Positions 24,106-33,471 are shown, counted from the first letter of the stretch. The stretch: 46,688 nucleotides of DNA from Candidatus Helarchaeota archaeon (GCA_029838215.1 JALGVI010000014.1:1-46688), one strand, 5' to 3'. Translations and numbers: made by a program. Notes: generated from the letters alone by a model not told the origin.

Positions 24106-25812
24106 TTATTTTGCTTCGATGGCAATTCGTTTCGGATTATGGATTTCGTTTTCTTGGACGGGATAGTTGTTTAGATTTACGGTATAATGCATTCGCCATT
24201 GATCTTTAATGTAGTCGAGTGTTTTTTGCTCAATTGAATCGGGAAGTTTTACATCTACCCATAGCGTGTCGCCAAGAAGAGTTTTGACGATTTCACCATC
24301 CTTGACTACGATTTCCCCATTCTTGATGGTATATGCCGCTCTACTAAATGCCTTCTCGATTTTCCTTGGATCTTTTTCCTCGGGGTTAATGTCATAGATA
24401 GCAACGTCTCCGACAGCACCAACACCTAGATGTCCTCTATCGGTCAAGCCCATTGTTCTTGCGTTTCCTGCACGTGTAATGATTGCGATTTCTTCCAGGG
24501 TATATTCCCGATCGATATCGTTAAGTGTTGTTTTTTGCTTTGCGTTATCGTGGACTTTTGCAAGCATTTCTTCCCGGGCTTTCTTGCTCATTAACCAAGC
24601 GATGACCAATGGATAATTCTCAAAGGGACCGCCGTTTGGATGATCCGTGGTCATGGATGTTCGCCATGGATCTTTCAAGAGAAGGATCAATTCGAGTCCG
24701 ATTGCCCATTGAACTGCATTAACGGGATTTTTTGGAGCGAAGACATATGGAACGACACCAGAACCGCATTCGGATTCAATTTGTCCATTAATCCACTTCA
24801 TTCCGCCTTTATTACCCCATGGAGAAATTGCGCCGAGATGTTGGAGATTGAACTCCCATGGACCATCACCAGTCATTGTCGTCGTATCGCCAAAAATTAC
24901 CTGCCCTATGTCAAGAGTCACGTGTTCATTTGAATTTACATATTCGGCGAGCATCGCAGCGTCGGATTTGAAGTCCTTCCAATTGGTACCACCATATGCG
25001 TTGAATTGCGTGTGCGTATAATGAAGCACGTTCTTTCGTCCATTCGTGCCTTTAAATTCCTTAACGAGATCCCAAGTATCCCGAGTGATAGCTGAGCAAC
25101 CAGGATGTCCAAGCTGGTTTCCGTGCACGTGAATGGTGTGCGGAAGGTTTAATCGTTCGTTAGCTTGGCAGAGCATGCTCACGACTTTTCGTGGAGTAAC
25201 TTCCCAGTTAAGAACCGTGTCATCGAGACCGTCAACGTTTTTGCCCCAGCCCCAGTTCTCAACACCGCCAGGATTGACGATTTTAACCGCATACCCTTTG
25301 GTTGCACGTAAAAGCCATGCGATATAGCCAGTGAGCAAGTCAAGATCACCTGCCGCAATGGCATCTAGAACAAACCAATTATTCCCAAATACGGGCATTG
25401 CGAGCTTGTCAATAATGGGAATGTCTTTAAATTCTTCGTGAGTATGTCGGGCTTTTAGAGGAGGCATTGCGGGTTCTACAACGGTAGTATAACCCATTTG
25501 CGCATATTTGTAACCAGTAACAAAGGTAGATGGAACCGAATACCCTGTTCCAGATCGAGTTATGCTCGTTTTAGCGATGGGCTGCCTTCGGTGATCTTCG
25601 GGGCGGAATACTCTCCCACTATTTACCTTTGAACCTGCAATGTGGGAATGAATGTCCACGCCACCGGGAAATACGACTTTACCGCTTGCATCGATGACCT
25701 GTCCACTATTGCCTTCAACAATTCGTCCATTTTCAATGGTAATATCCATTTTATCCTTGATCTTGTTGATGGGGTCAATTACAAGCCCATTTTTGATCGT
25801 GATTCTAGCCAC
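24106..25812 (-). CDS. fwdA: Formylmethanofuran dehydrogenase subunit A (amidohydrolase fold)
   Basis: 568 residues, a normal length for FwdA/FmdA. GGVDIHSHIAG (50-60) gives the metal-binding HxH pair (55, 57), the SGRVFRPEDHRR segment (65-76) is specific to FwdA, KIVNPGG (177-183) holds the likely carboxylated Lys, and further zinc ligands are in TIHVHGNQLGHPG and MTTDHPNGGP. FwdA hydrolyses or forms the formyl-C1 unit in the dinuclear zinc site of the enzyme that starts CO2 reduction in methanogens and the archaeal Wood-Ljungdahl route. No fwdB, C, D, F or G lies nearby, so it is isolated here. Starts at GTG with GGAAGG upstream. Confidence 0.9.
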   Translation of the reverse strand: MARITIKNGLVIDPINKIKDKMDITIENGRIVEGNSGQVIDASGKVVFPGGVDIHSHIAGSKVNSGRVFRPEDHRRQPIAKTSITRSGTGYSVPSTFVTGYKYAQMGYTTVVEPAMPPLKARHTHEEFKDIPIIDKLAMPVFGNNWFVLDAIAAGDLDLLTGYIAWLLRATKGYAVKIVNPGGVENWGWGKNVDGLDDTVLNWEVTPRKVVSMLCQANERLNLPHTIHVHGNQLGHPGCSAITRDTWDLVKEFKGTNGRKNVLHYTHTQFNAYGGTNWKDFKSDAAMLAEYVNSNEHVTLDIGQVIFGDTTTMTGDGPWEFNLQHLGAISPWGNKGGMKWINGQIESECGSGVVPYVFAPKNPVNAVQWAIGLELILLLKDPWRTSMTTDHPNGGPFENYPLVIAWLMSKKAREEMLAKVHDNAKQKTTLNDIDREYTLEEIAIITRAGNARTMGLTDRGHLGVGAVGDVAIYDINPEEKDPRKIEKAFSRAAYTIKNGEIVVKDGEIVKTLLGDTLWVDVKLPDSIEQKTLDYIKDQWRMHYTVNLNNYPVQENEIHNPKRIAIEAK

Positions 25813-26153
25813 TTTGATATCCTTCCAATATTTTTGTCGTGATGAGCGTGAATTTTAACGACTTTTAATTTCAAATTTGAAGAGAGATTTATTAATTTAA
25901 TCGTATGGTTTCGTCCTGCAATTAAAGTATCGATAAATGGCGATAAGCGACTTGTAATAATAAAATCACGTTAATATCGTGAAGTATCGGCTTGGAAAAA
26001 ATTCCTACCGTGATTTTAAAAAAAAAGAACCTTAAGGAGAGGTATTTCTTTATCATCAAGTTGGATTAATAAAAATTTTTGACATTTCTCCGAGAATTTA
26101 CTAGATGAGATTCATCCTGTTTCTCCATTGCTTATTTTTAACCAAAACTCAAA

Positions 26154-26163
26154 AAACCGGTTT
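26154..26163 (-). terminator. Terminator after the hdrA selenoprotein gene
   Basis: AAACCGGTTT on the minus strand, followed by TTTT, makes a small self-complementary stem and a U-run. It is downstream of the candidate SECIS, so that element would be within the transcript. Confidence 0.4.
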
Positions 26164-26172
26164 CAATGATTT

Positions 26173-26213
26173 AGTCAAACGCCCCTTGCATGAGGGGTGG
26201 TTACTTCATGACT
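26173..26213 (-). promoter_or_regulatory. Candidate SECIS element in the 3' untranslated region of hdrA
   Basis: Beginning 17 nt after the stop codon, the transcript can fold with a lower stem AGTC/GACT, an asymmetric internal loop whose 5' side reads ATGAAGT (includes GAA and also ATGA), three pairs AAC/GTT, and a GC-rich upper stem CCCCT/AGGGG with a 6-nt loop TGCATG. Archaeal SECIS elements lie in the 3' UTR and have a GAA/A internal loop; eukaryotic ones have an AUGA/GA core. Features of both are loosely present. It could also be an ordinary hairpin; folding is by eye. Confidence 0.4.
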
Positions 26214-26230
26214 CAGGTTTTTCACGAAGG

Positions 26231-28195
26231 TCATCCCTGCTTGACTTCTTTTATGAGTCCGTCGAGATATGCTTCGATTTGCTTGTTTCGATAGCTTCTT
26301 AGCGTCATTGCATTATTTTTACAAACAGATGCACATGCACCACAACCGCGGCAAGTTATTTCATCGACTTCAATCTTGTTTTCAAGGAGAGAAATTGCGT
26401 TATATGGACATACTTCAATACAATTACCGCATCGGCTGCATTTTTCCAAATCCACGATAGCGCGCACGAGTTCGATTTCAAACAGGCCGGCAGACATCGG
26501 AATTGCCGCTGAAGATGCGGCACCCTTGGACATTGCCACCGTGTCAGCAACACTATGTGGTCCTTGAGCAGTTCCTGCTAAGTAGATACCGGGTACTTTA
26601 GTTCCAATGGGATCTAACCTTGAATGAAATTCTTTAATGAAACCATCGGGACTTCTTTCAAGCCGAAGAAGATTTGCAACATTAATGGTTCCTTCAGAGG
26701 GTTCCATTGCAACGGAAAGGACGACAAGATCGGCTTCAACACGACGATACTTGTTCATTAGCGTATCTTCGATGCGTACCAATAGGTTTTTCGTATATTG
26801 ATTTTCTTCAATTCTTGCAAAATTTCCCCGGATAAACCTGATTCCTTGCAGTCGGGCACGTCTAAAGTATTCTTCATACTCCTTGCCAGGCGTTCGCATG
26901 TCAATATAGCAGATTGTCACTTCAGTATTGGGGTCATGTTGCTTGAGGAGGGCAGCATTCTTTAATGCAACCAAACAGCAGACACCGGCACTACAATATG
27001 GATTGGTTTTAATGCTTCGTGAACCAACACATTGAATCATTAACACTCGTGTAGGTGGATTTTCATCGGATATTCTTCGAAGTTCACCGAATGTCGGTCC
27101 ATTAGGGGCAAGGATTCTCTCAAGTTGAAGTTGTGTTATGACATTTTCAAATTGCCCATACCCGTATTCACCAGTTGGATCAAATATCTTGATTCCTGTT
27201 GCAACTATGATCGTGCCAACGTCTATTTCGATTATTTCGTCTTTTTGGTTGAAATCAATGGCATTTTCATTACATTCCCTGACACACAATCCACAACGAA
27301 TGCATTTATCGCCATCAATCGTATATTTTAATGGGACCGCCTGAGCGAACAGTGCATATATTGCCTTGCGCGTATCCAGCCCGCAATTAAATTCATTTGG
27401 AACCACCACTGGGCAGACGGGAGAACATGCCCCACAACCCGTGCATTTTTGTTCGTCAATGAATCGTGCTTTTCTTTTAATTTTTACGTTAAACTCTCCA
27501 ACGTGTCCGGATACACCAATGACTTCACTATAGGCAAATAACGTGATTTTTGGATGGCTTGCGGCTTCGAGCATCAATGGACCCAATATTCAAATACAAC
27601 AATCGTCAGTGGGAAAGATACGATCGAGTTTTGCCATGATGCCACCGATGGTTGGAGATTTCTCGATGAGATAGACATCATAGCCTTGATTTGCTAGATC
27701 TAGGGCACTTTGTATGCCGGCGATTCCTCCACCAATGATGAGAGTTTTAGGAAGAACTTTCAGATGCTTGCGAGGAATTTTCTCAATGAAATGCACCTTT
27801 CTTACAGCAGCCCGCAATAGATCTTCGGCTTGTTCTTGTGCTTCTTCTGGTTCTTTCATGTGAACATACGTGCAATGTTCCCGTATATTTACGAATTCTA
27901 GATAGCTTTGATCGAGACCGCTATCTTCAAGAACCTTCCTGAAGACTTTTAAGTGAGTTTTTGGAGTGCAGGCAAGAACAAGCACGCGATTTATACTATC
28001 TTCCTTGATCTTGCGAGATATCAAAGCGGCTCCTGCTTCAGTACACATTGATATGTATTCCTCAGATACAATGACGTTTGGTAGCGTTTTTCCGAATTCA
28101 ACTAATGCAGTGCAATCAACGAAATCAGCAATATTTTTACCTCAGTTACAAACAAAAATTCCTATGCGAATTGAATTATCTTCCGTTCTAGACAC
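26231..28195 (-). CDS. hdrA: Selenocysteine-containing HdrA (heterodisulfide reductase subunit A type)
   Basis: From the GTG at 28195 the frame runs 654 residues to 26231 if TGA codons 18 and 202 are read as selenocysteine. Both align with cysteines of the HdrA encoded upstream: VCN-TGA-GKNIAD against VCHCGSNIAG, and DDCCI-TGA-ILGP against NDCSICILAP. The rest is complete and undamaged: N-terminal domain, FAD motif IGGGIAGIQ (about 154-162), an Fe-S set CTGCGACSPVCP, a CIRCGLCVRECN pair, and two C-terminal [4Fe-4S] motifs (CSRCGNCIEVCP, CRGCGACASVCK). HdrA carries the FAD that bifurcates electrons to ferredoxin. The start overlaps the mvhD stop. Read conventionally, this gene would be split into pieces at 26231-27586 and 27590-28048. 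Confidence 0.85.
27590..27592 (-). other. Selenocysteine codon (TGA), residue 202 of HdrA
   Basis: In-frame TGA at the second cysteine of the conserved D-C-x-x-C-I-L motif; the following codons read ILGP as in cysteine-containing homologs. Confidence 0.8.
28142..28144 (-). other. Selenocysteine codon (TGA), residue 18 of HdrA
   Basis: In-frame TGA at the second Cys of the N-terminal V-C-x-C-G motif (VCN-TGA-G). Confidence 0.75.
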
Positions 28196-28607
28196 CACCT
28201 CCAGTTGGATTGGCAATAACTTTTTTATTAAACGGAGAAGGACCGAGTTCACGCAATTTTTTAGTGAATTCAATAATTAATTGTTGAAACTTTTGTCCTT
28301 CGCCTGCGCTCACCCATTCTAATCGCAATCTATCTTTTTCAATACCGAGAATTTCAAAAGATTTGATTAGATTTTCCAAGCGTTCTTTGGTTTGAAGATT
28401 TCCGCTTATGTAATGACAATCACCAATATGACATCCTGCAACAAGGACTCCATCGGCTCCATCTTCGAATGCCTGCAGGACAAATACGGGATCTACCCGT
28501 CCGCTACACATGACACGAATGATCCTAATGCTAGGAGGGTATTGGAACCTGCTTAGTCCCGCCAAATCCGCTCCTGCATATGAGCACCAATTGCACAGGA
28601 ATGCCAC
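28188..28607 (-). CDS. mvhD: MvhD/VhuD-like [2Fe-2S] electron-transfer subunit
   Basis: 139 residues from the GTG at 28607. CNWCSYAGADLAG (about 5-17) is the MvhD signature, RVMCSGRVDP (about 31-40) and GCHIGDCHYISGN (about 58-70) supply the remaining cysteines. In methanogens MvhD passes electrons from the hydrogenase to the HdrA flavin; the VhuD selenoprotein has Sec in this motif, but here it is Cys. Homologs have about ten more residues before AFxCNWC, and the frame stays open upstream: an ATT at 28640 with GGAG 5 nt before it would add that segment, so a non-canonical start is possible. The last codons overlap the hdrA start. Confidence 0.85.
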   Translation of the reverse strand: MAFLCNWCSYAGADLAGLSRFQYPPSIRIIRVMCSGRVDPVFVLQAFEDGADGVLVAGCHIGDCHYISGNLQTKERLENLIKSFEILGIEKDRLRLEWVSAGEGQKFQQLIIEFTKKLRELGPSPFNKKVIANPTGGGV

Positions 28608-28653
28608 GATTAATGGTTCTTGCTTGTCTTCAGAGATAATCTCAACTCCAATT

Positions 28654-31600
28654 CTATGGCATGAAAACGCTTTTTATCATTTCAGTAATCTGTTTAGTCT
28701 CAAAGTGATGTTGTGATATTGCCCGAACGGGGCATCTAGCAACGCAAGTCCCGCATCCCTTGCATAATGCTGGATTTATGCGACTCTCAGTAGTAAAGAA
28801 AACTCCTTCTTGAAATTGTTTCTCCACTTCAACGAGACTGATAGCACCATACGGACATACTTCCACGCAAGTACCACATCCGATACAAACTTCGGGATCA
28901 ACATATGACGTGATTCCTTCAACTTCGATTTCGTCCTGTGATAATAAACGGGCCGCACGGGCAGCGGCACCACTTGCTTGAGCCATGCATTCAGGTATTA
29001 GCTTTGGGAATGAAGCCGAACCACATAGGAAGATGCCTTCTGTTGCAAAATCTAGAGGTCGTAATTTTACATGGGCTTCAAGAAAGAATGGGGGATTGTT
29101 TTTCAATAATGGTACTTTTAATAAAGCGGATAGTTTTTCAGCATCCGGATTTGGAATCATCGGCGTGGCAAGTACCACGAGATTTGCTGAGATTGCAACT
29201 TTCTCATTATTTAAGATGTTATTTACTTCAATGCTAATGCTTCCGTCATCTAGTGTTGATATACGTGGAGGATTATCAAGAGAGTATCTTATAAAAGTTG
29301 CATTTTCCCGAGACTTGCGATAAAATGTTTCATTCTCTTTTCCTGCTGCCTGTATGTCTCTATACAGAACATAAATATTCGCATCAGGGTTTAATTCTTT
29401 TAGAATATTAATATTCTTAAGGCTTACCTTGCAACAAATATTTGAGCAATAAGTAAAAAGACCTTCCTTTTGACGTGAATTATAACATAAATAGAATACG
29501 ACATTCGGATTTTCGGAACCATTTGTTGGAATTACACCAGTTTGTAAAAAAGCAATACGCTCTTCCAAGTCAGCAAGCGTAAGTATGTTGGGATTCTTTT
29601 TATATTGGTCAGGTACTAATTCCCGAGCACCTATTGCAACAATTATGGCTCCAGATTTAATCGTTTCAACCTTTTCGTTTTTTAGTTTAATATCGGTTTC
29701 AAAATTTCCCACGTATCCTCTAATGTCTAAAATCGTGGATGATTCATGAACGTAAATGTACTTATCTTTCATGACACGCGTGAAAAAACTTTGAATCAAT
29801 TCTTTGGTTGTTTCTCCAGTATATAGCTTGTAAAAATGCCGTAAAAAGCCACCGATTTTTAATTCATTACTGATCAGATGAGTTTCAAATCCTTGTTCTG
29901 CCAAATCCAAAGCAGCCCGACAGCCAGAAATTCCTCCACCAATTACCACTGCTTTTTTCGTTATCGGTATCTTTATTTTTTGAAGAGGCTCTAAAAGGCG
30001 TGCTTTTGCAATGCCGATTCGTACTAAATCCTTTGCTTTTTCCGTTGCAGCCTTGCGATCATTCATGTGAACCCAGGAACATTGTTCTCTCAAGTTAACG
30101 AATTCAAACAAGTATGGATTCAAACCACCTTCCTTGCAAGTTTCTGCGAATAACGGTTCATGTGTTCGAGGCGTGCAGGAAGCAACGATAAATCTATTGA
30201 GTTCTTTTTCTTGGATGAGTTGCTTTATTCGTTCCTGAGTGTCAGAACTACAAGTGTATAAATTAGATTCGGCAAATTCCACGTTTGGTAGCGTTTTTGC
30301 GTATTGCGCAACTTCTTCGGAATCTAAAAAACCAGCAATGTTTGAACCACAATGGCAAACCATTATTCCAATTCGAGGGGGATCATCAATCTTCACGGGT
30401 TTCTCAGGTATCAGGTATTCTTTCTTTTTAGCATATTTTCCGCGCTCGGAGCTAAGAAGCCCTGAGACTTTTGCCGCAGCAGCACTTGCATTTGCTACGG
30501 ATTCAGGAATGTCACGAGGACCCGTCGCGCAACCACATAACATGATTCCCATTTTGGTGCTTTTTAACGTGGCATAATTCGAATGTTCTTTAAAAAAGCC
30601 ATATTCGTCGAGTTCAATTCCAAGAACCCTTGCTAAGTCCTTGTTTTTTGGAGAGGGAATTAATGCTGTTGCTAAAACAACAAGATCAACAATCATTTCA
30701 CGGCTTTCGCCAGAATCAATATCCTCATAATAAAGAATTAAATTTTTAGTATCGGGATCTTCTTCAATATAAGATACTTGACCGTATATATATTTCACGC
30801 CGTATTCTGATTGAGCTCGCATGATGTATTCATTAAATCCCTTGCCATATGCCCTAATATCGTTTCGAAAAATGATGCACTCGGCATGAGGATCATGTTC
30901 TTTTGTTATTATTGCTTCTTTTGCCAAGTACATGCAACACACGGAAGAACAATACGGAACACCTTTGTGAGGGTTTCGGGATGCCACGCACGATAAGAAT
31001 GCAATTTTATGAGCATGTTTCCTGTCTGATGGTCGCACGATTTGACCTTGGGTCGGACCAGACGCGCACATGAGACGTTCGTATTGCATGCTAGAAATGA
31101 CATTATCGAATTCATGTCCATATTGCGGTAATTTTGAAATATCAAATAGTTCTATACCCGTGGCAACAATCAATGCGCCTACATTTAACCTGAACTGTTT
31201 TTTCTTTTGTCTGAAATTAATGGCATTAGCTTGGCAGACTTTCGAACAGGCACCACAAACTTTGCCATCAGAATTCAGATACAAGCAATGTTCGGCATCA
31301 ATGGAATATACAGGGGGAACAGCTTGCGGGCTTGGAATGAAGATTGCACAACGAGTGCCCAACTCTTCGTTAAACTCATCGGGAATGCCGCGGACAGGGC
31401 AAATTTTAGCGCAATCACCACAATTCTTGCAAATTGATTCCTCAACATATCTCGGTTTTTTTTCGATGGTAACTTCATAATTGCCCATGGTGCCACGTAA
31501 TCGTGTTACTTCGCAGTTTGTCAGGAGCTCAATGTTAGGATGGCGATAGATTTCAACTATTTTTGGTGCTAGAATGCAAATAGAACAATCGTTGGTGGGA

Positions 31601-31758
31601 AATGTTTTATCAAGCTGTGCCATTTTTCCACCAATATTTGGGCGTGAGTCAAGGAGATAAACCTTGAAACCGAGGTCCGCAAGATCCAAGGATGCTTGAA
31701 TCCCTGCTACACCACCTCCAATGACCAATACAACACCAAATTTTGTAACTTCACTCAT
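28654..31758 (-). CDS. hdrA: Double-length HdrA-type flavoprotein
   Basis: 1034 residues. Residues 1-450 are an HdrA core: FAD motif VIGGGVAGIQ (12-21), TFPTNDCSICILAP (52-65, Cys58 and Cys61), CKNCGDCAKICP (110-121) and a further Cys set. Residues about 465-1034 are a second HdrA starting with the N-terminal domain IGIMVCHCGSNIAG, then a second FAD motif VVIGGGISGCRAALDLAEQG, but here the TFPTxDCxxC stretch is replaced (GGFLRHFYKLYTGE), so that half lost its extra cluster. Two ferredoxin-like [4Fe-4S] motifs (CIGCGTCVEVCP, CKGCGTCVARCP) close the chain. It follows the HdrD-like gene by 13 nt and precedes mvhD. Confidence 0.88.
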   Translation of the reverse strand: MSEVTKFGVVLVIGGGVAGIQASLDLADLGFKVYLLDSRPNIGGKMAQLDKTFPTNDCSICILAPKIVEIYRHPNIELLTNCEVTRLRGTMGNYEVTIEKKPRYVEESICKNCGDCAKICPVRGIPDEFNEELGTRCAIFIPSPQAVPPVYSIDAEHCLYLNSDGKVCGACSKVCQANAINFRQKKKQFRLNVGALIVATGIELFDISKLPQYGHEFDNVISSMQYERLMCASGPTQGQIVRPSDRKHAHKIAFLSCVASRNPHKGVPYCSSVCCMYLAKEAIITKEHDPHAECIIFRNDIRAYGKGFNEYIMRAQSEYGVKYIYGQVSYIEEDPDTKNLILYYEDIDSGESREMIVDLVVLATALIPSPKNKDLARVLGIELDEYGFFKEHSNYATLKSTKMGIMLCGCATGPRDIPESVANASAAAAKVSGLLSSERGKYAKKKEYLIPEKPVKIDDPPRIGIMVCHCGSNIAGFLDSEEVAQYAKTLPNVEFAESNLYTCSSDTQERIKQLIQEKELNRFIVASCTPRTHEPLFAETCKEGGLNPYLFEFVNLREQCSWVHMNDRKAATEKAKDLVRIGIAKARLLEPLQKIKIPITKKAVVIGGGISGCRAALDLAEQGFETHLISNELKIGGFLRHFYKLYTGETTKELIQSFFTRVMKDKYIYVHESSTILDIRGYVGNFETDIKLKNEKVETIKSGAIIVAIGARELVPDQYKKNPNILTLADLEERIAFLQTGVIPTNGSENPNVVFYLCYNSRQKEGLFTYCSNICCKVSLKNINILKELNPDANIYVLYRDIQAAGKENETFYRKSRENATFIRYSLDNPPRISTLDDGSISIEVNNILNNEKVAISANLVVLATPMIPNPDAEKLSALLKVPLLKNNPPFFLEAHVKLRPLDFATEGIFLCGSASFPKLIPECMAQASGAAARAARLLSQDEIEVEGITSYVDPEVCIGCGTCVEVCPYGAISLVEVEKQFQEGVFFTTESRINPALCKGCGTCVARCPVRAISQHHFETKQITEMIKSVFMP

Positions 31759-31771
31759 CGTTCATACCCAA

Positions 31772-32956
31772 CTAGTACACGAGATACATGGCTTTAGCCA
31801 CGAAATCTGCCAAATCAATAATATTCATGTTAAATTTATGCTGTCCTTTATTTTCATATTCTTTTTCAAGGCACGTAAGGTGCATTTCACATTTAGGACA
31901 GGTCGTGATGAAATCGTTCAAGTCGATTATTTGTTCCGCTTCAATCAAGCGATTCGTGCGTAAGTATTTTGTATACACATTGCAATTATTCCAAGCACTC
32001 ACACCACAACATTGTGCGTTTCGGCGGTTATGTTTCATTTCTACCAATTTCACGCCAGGAATTGCACGTATGACTTCTCGAGGTGCTTCGTATACACCCA
32101 ATTGCCGTCCCATTCTACAAGGATCATGATATGTTACAACACGCGGATATTCATATTTAAACTCCAATTCGCCTGACTTTATTTTTTCGTTCAAAAATTC
32201 TGCAAATGAGATTATTTTGAAATCAAGCTTTCCGTGATATCGTTCATAATCCAATTTCATTGTTCTATAGCATTCTGCACAAGTCGTTATGACAGTCTCT
32301 GCTCCTGAATCAGATATCGCCTTAATATTTTGCACGGATAGTTTTTCAAAAGTCTCTACATCACCTTGCCAAAGCGAATCATGTCCGCAACATTTTTCAT
32401 CGTTTAAAATCATGGGTTTAATTCCCATCTTATTCAGGAGCCGAAGAGAGCTTTCGATGGTTCTATTTAAATTAACGCCAATTTGACGGGCGTGTGATTC
32501 TAACGATATTAAAGGAATGCACCCCATGAAAAAAAGAATATCGCTTTCGCCCGGTTTTGAAAACTCTAGATTTTTCGGAATGACATCCCATTTATTTGGA
32601 TGGACGTTTTCATTGGCCATTAATCGACTCAAAGCAGTAAAATATCCAAAATGAGCCTCCTTAAATCCCTTTTGACGTGCCATTTCATGTGAATTTATGC
32701 GACAATTTAAAATAAAATCCGAGAACGTGATGTCATTTGGACAGTGCACGGAACATCGGTCGCAAGTTAAACACCACCACGTCTTATGCGTGATCTTTTC
32801 ATTCCACAAAAAGTCTGAAGCGATGTACCGGGGTGAGAAATTTGGAATGAGTTCACCCAATGGACATGAATCACTACACTTGCCACATTGATAGCAAGTT
32901 GCCACCAGATCACGCATATCCTTTGAAGTATTTTTACGTGACGATATTTCAACCAT
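31772..32956 (-). CDS. hdrD: HdrD-like protein: HdrC ferredoxin part fused to two CCG domains
   Basis: 394 residues. The N-terminal third has two [4Fe-4S] motifs, CYQCGKCSDSCP (about 21-32) and CLTCDRCSVHCP (about 62-73), as in HdrC. The rest has two cysteine-rich CCG domains: EKCCGHDSLW with TTCAECY, and NAQCCGVSAW with TTCPKCE, as in HdrB/HdrD, which hold the noncubane clusters that cleave a disulfide such as CoM-S-S-CoB. The actual acceptor in this organism is unknown. It is the first gene of the Hdr operon. The order HdrD, HdrA, MvhD, HdrA suggests one cytosolic complex. Confidence 0.85.
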   Translation of the reverse strand: MVEISSRKNTSKDMRDLVATCYQCGKCSDSCPLGELIPNFSPRYIASDFLWNEKITHKTWWCLTCDRCSVHCPNDITFSDFILNCRINSHEMARQKGFKEAHFGYFTALSRLMANENVHPNKWDVIPKNLEFSKPGESDILFFMGCIPLISLESHARQIGVNLNRTIESSLRLLNKMGIKPMILNDEKCCGHDSLWQGDVETFEKLSVQNIKAISDSGAETVITTCAECYRTMKLDYERYHGKLDFKIISFAEFLNEKIKSGELEFKYEYPRVVTYHDPCRMGRQLGVYEAPREVIRAIPGVKLVEMKHNRRNAQCCGVSAWNNCNVYTKYLRTNRLIEAEQIIDLNDFITTCPKCEMHLTCLEKEYENKGQHKFNMNIIDLADFVAKAMYLVY

Positions 32957-33213
32957 TGTTCAGGAAGCTCCAAATTTTAACTTCATTGAAATAGACTAAT
33001 TTCTTTGAATTTTCCGTAAACTCTCGTTACGATTTCATCGAATAAAACCAATGCTTGATTTCCGTGATATTTTATTCATTCGTTTTTTTAAACCTTTAGT
33101 ACCTATCAGGATTCTTAAACGATTCGACACGTCGCACTTCTTACAGATTTATTTTCCATTTCATACAGATTCGTGTGTTCGTTATTACCTAATAAATCAA
33201 AGCGAAAAGTTAA

Positions 33214-33471
33214 TCAATCCACGACAAGTTCAATGCATTGCTTTGGACAAGAACTGTAGCAGATATTGCAAAATCCTCCATTATTGTTAATGCATTTTTC
33301 AGGATGGAGGATCATGCATCGCCCATTCTTAAGACAATGAATCACATCTTTGGTTTTCGGTCCTTCTCCATATTTTAAATTTGGCTCGATTTGTTGATTG
33401 ATGGGACAATTGTTAATGCACATGCTACAACCTTGGCATTTGCTTGCATGAACTTTAATCTTGTAAAACAT
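33214..33471 (-). CDS. Small Fe-S protein (2x[4Fe-4S]-like ferredoxin)
   Basis: 85 residues from the ATG at 33471, preferred over a GTG nine nt upstream because a TATA box (33491-33499) is centred about 25 nt before it. A full motif CQGCSMCINNCPIN (about 12-25) is followed by isolated Cys residues at HCLKNGRC, and a second set CINNNGGFCNICYSSCP in which the spacing is widened by an insert, as in FwdG-type or polyferredoxin modules. Probably an electron carrier for nearby Hdr, Fwd or dehydrogenase proteins. Its own leaderless promoter separates it from the Hdr operon. Confidence 0.7.
   Translation of the reverse strand: MFYKIKVHASKCQGCSMCINNCPINQQIEPNLKYGEGPKTKDVIHCLKNGRCMILHPEKCINNNGGFCNICYSSCPKQCIELVVD

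Larger units (their letters stand above)
25813..26230. other. 418-nt intergenic region between hdrA and fwdA
   Basis: On the hdrA side it holds a candidate SECIS hairpin (26173-26213) and a terminator (26154-26163). Near fwdA there is a 12-bp perfect palindrome TTCAAATTTGAA at 25870-25881 with AT-rich sequence around it. I see no further gene or RNA. Confidence 0.5.

Noticed and set aside
25870..25881. TTCAAATTTGAA palindrome upstream of fwdA
   Set aside because: Twelve AT-rich bases are expected by chance in this composition; reported only as part of the intergenic description.
26231..28195. Reading hdrA as a pseudogene or as two separate genes split by TGA
   Set aside because: The frame is undamaged across nearly 2 kb and both TGA codons fall exactly on conserved cysteines; random stops would not.
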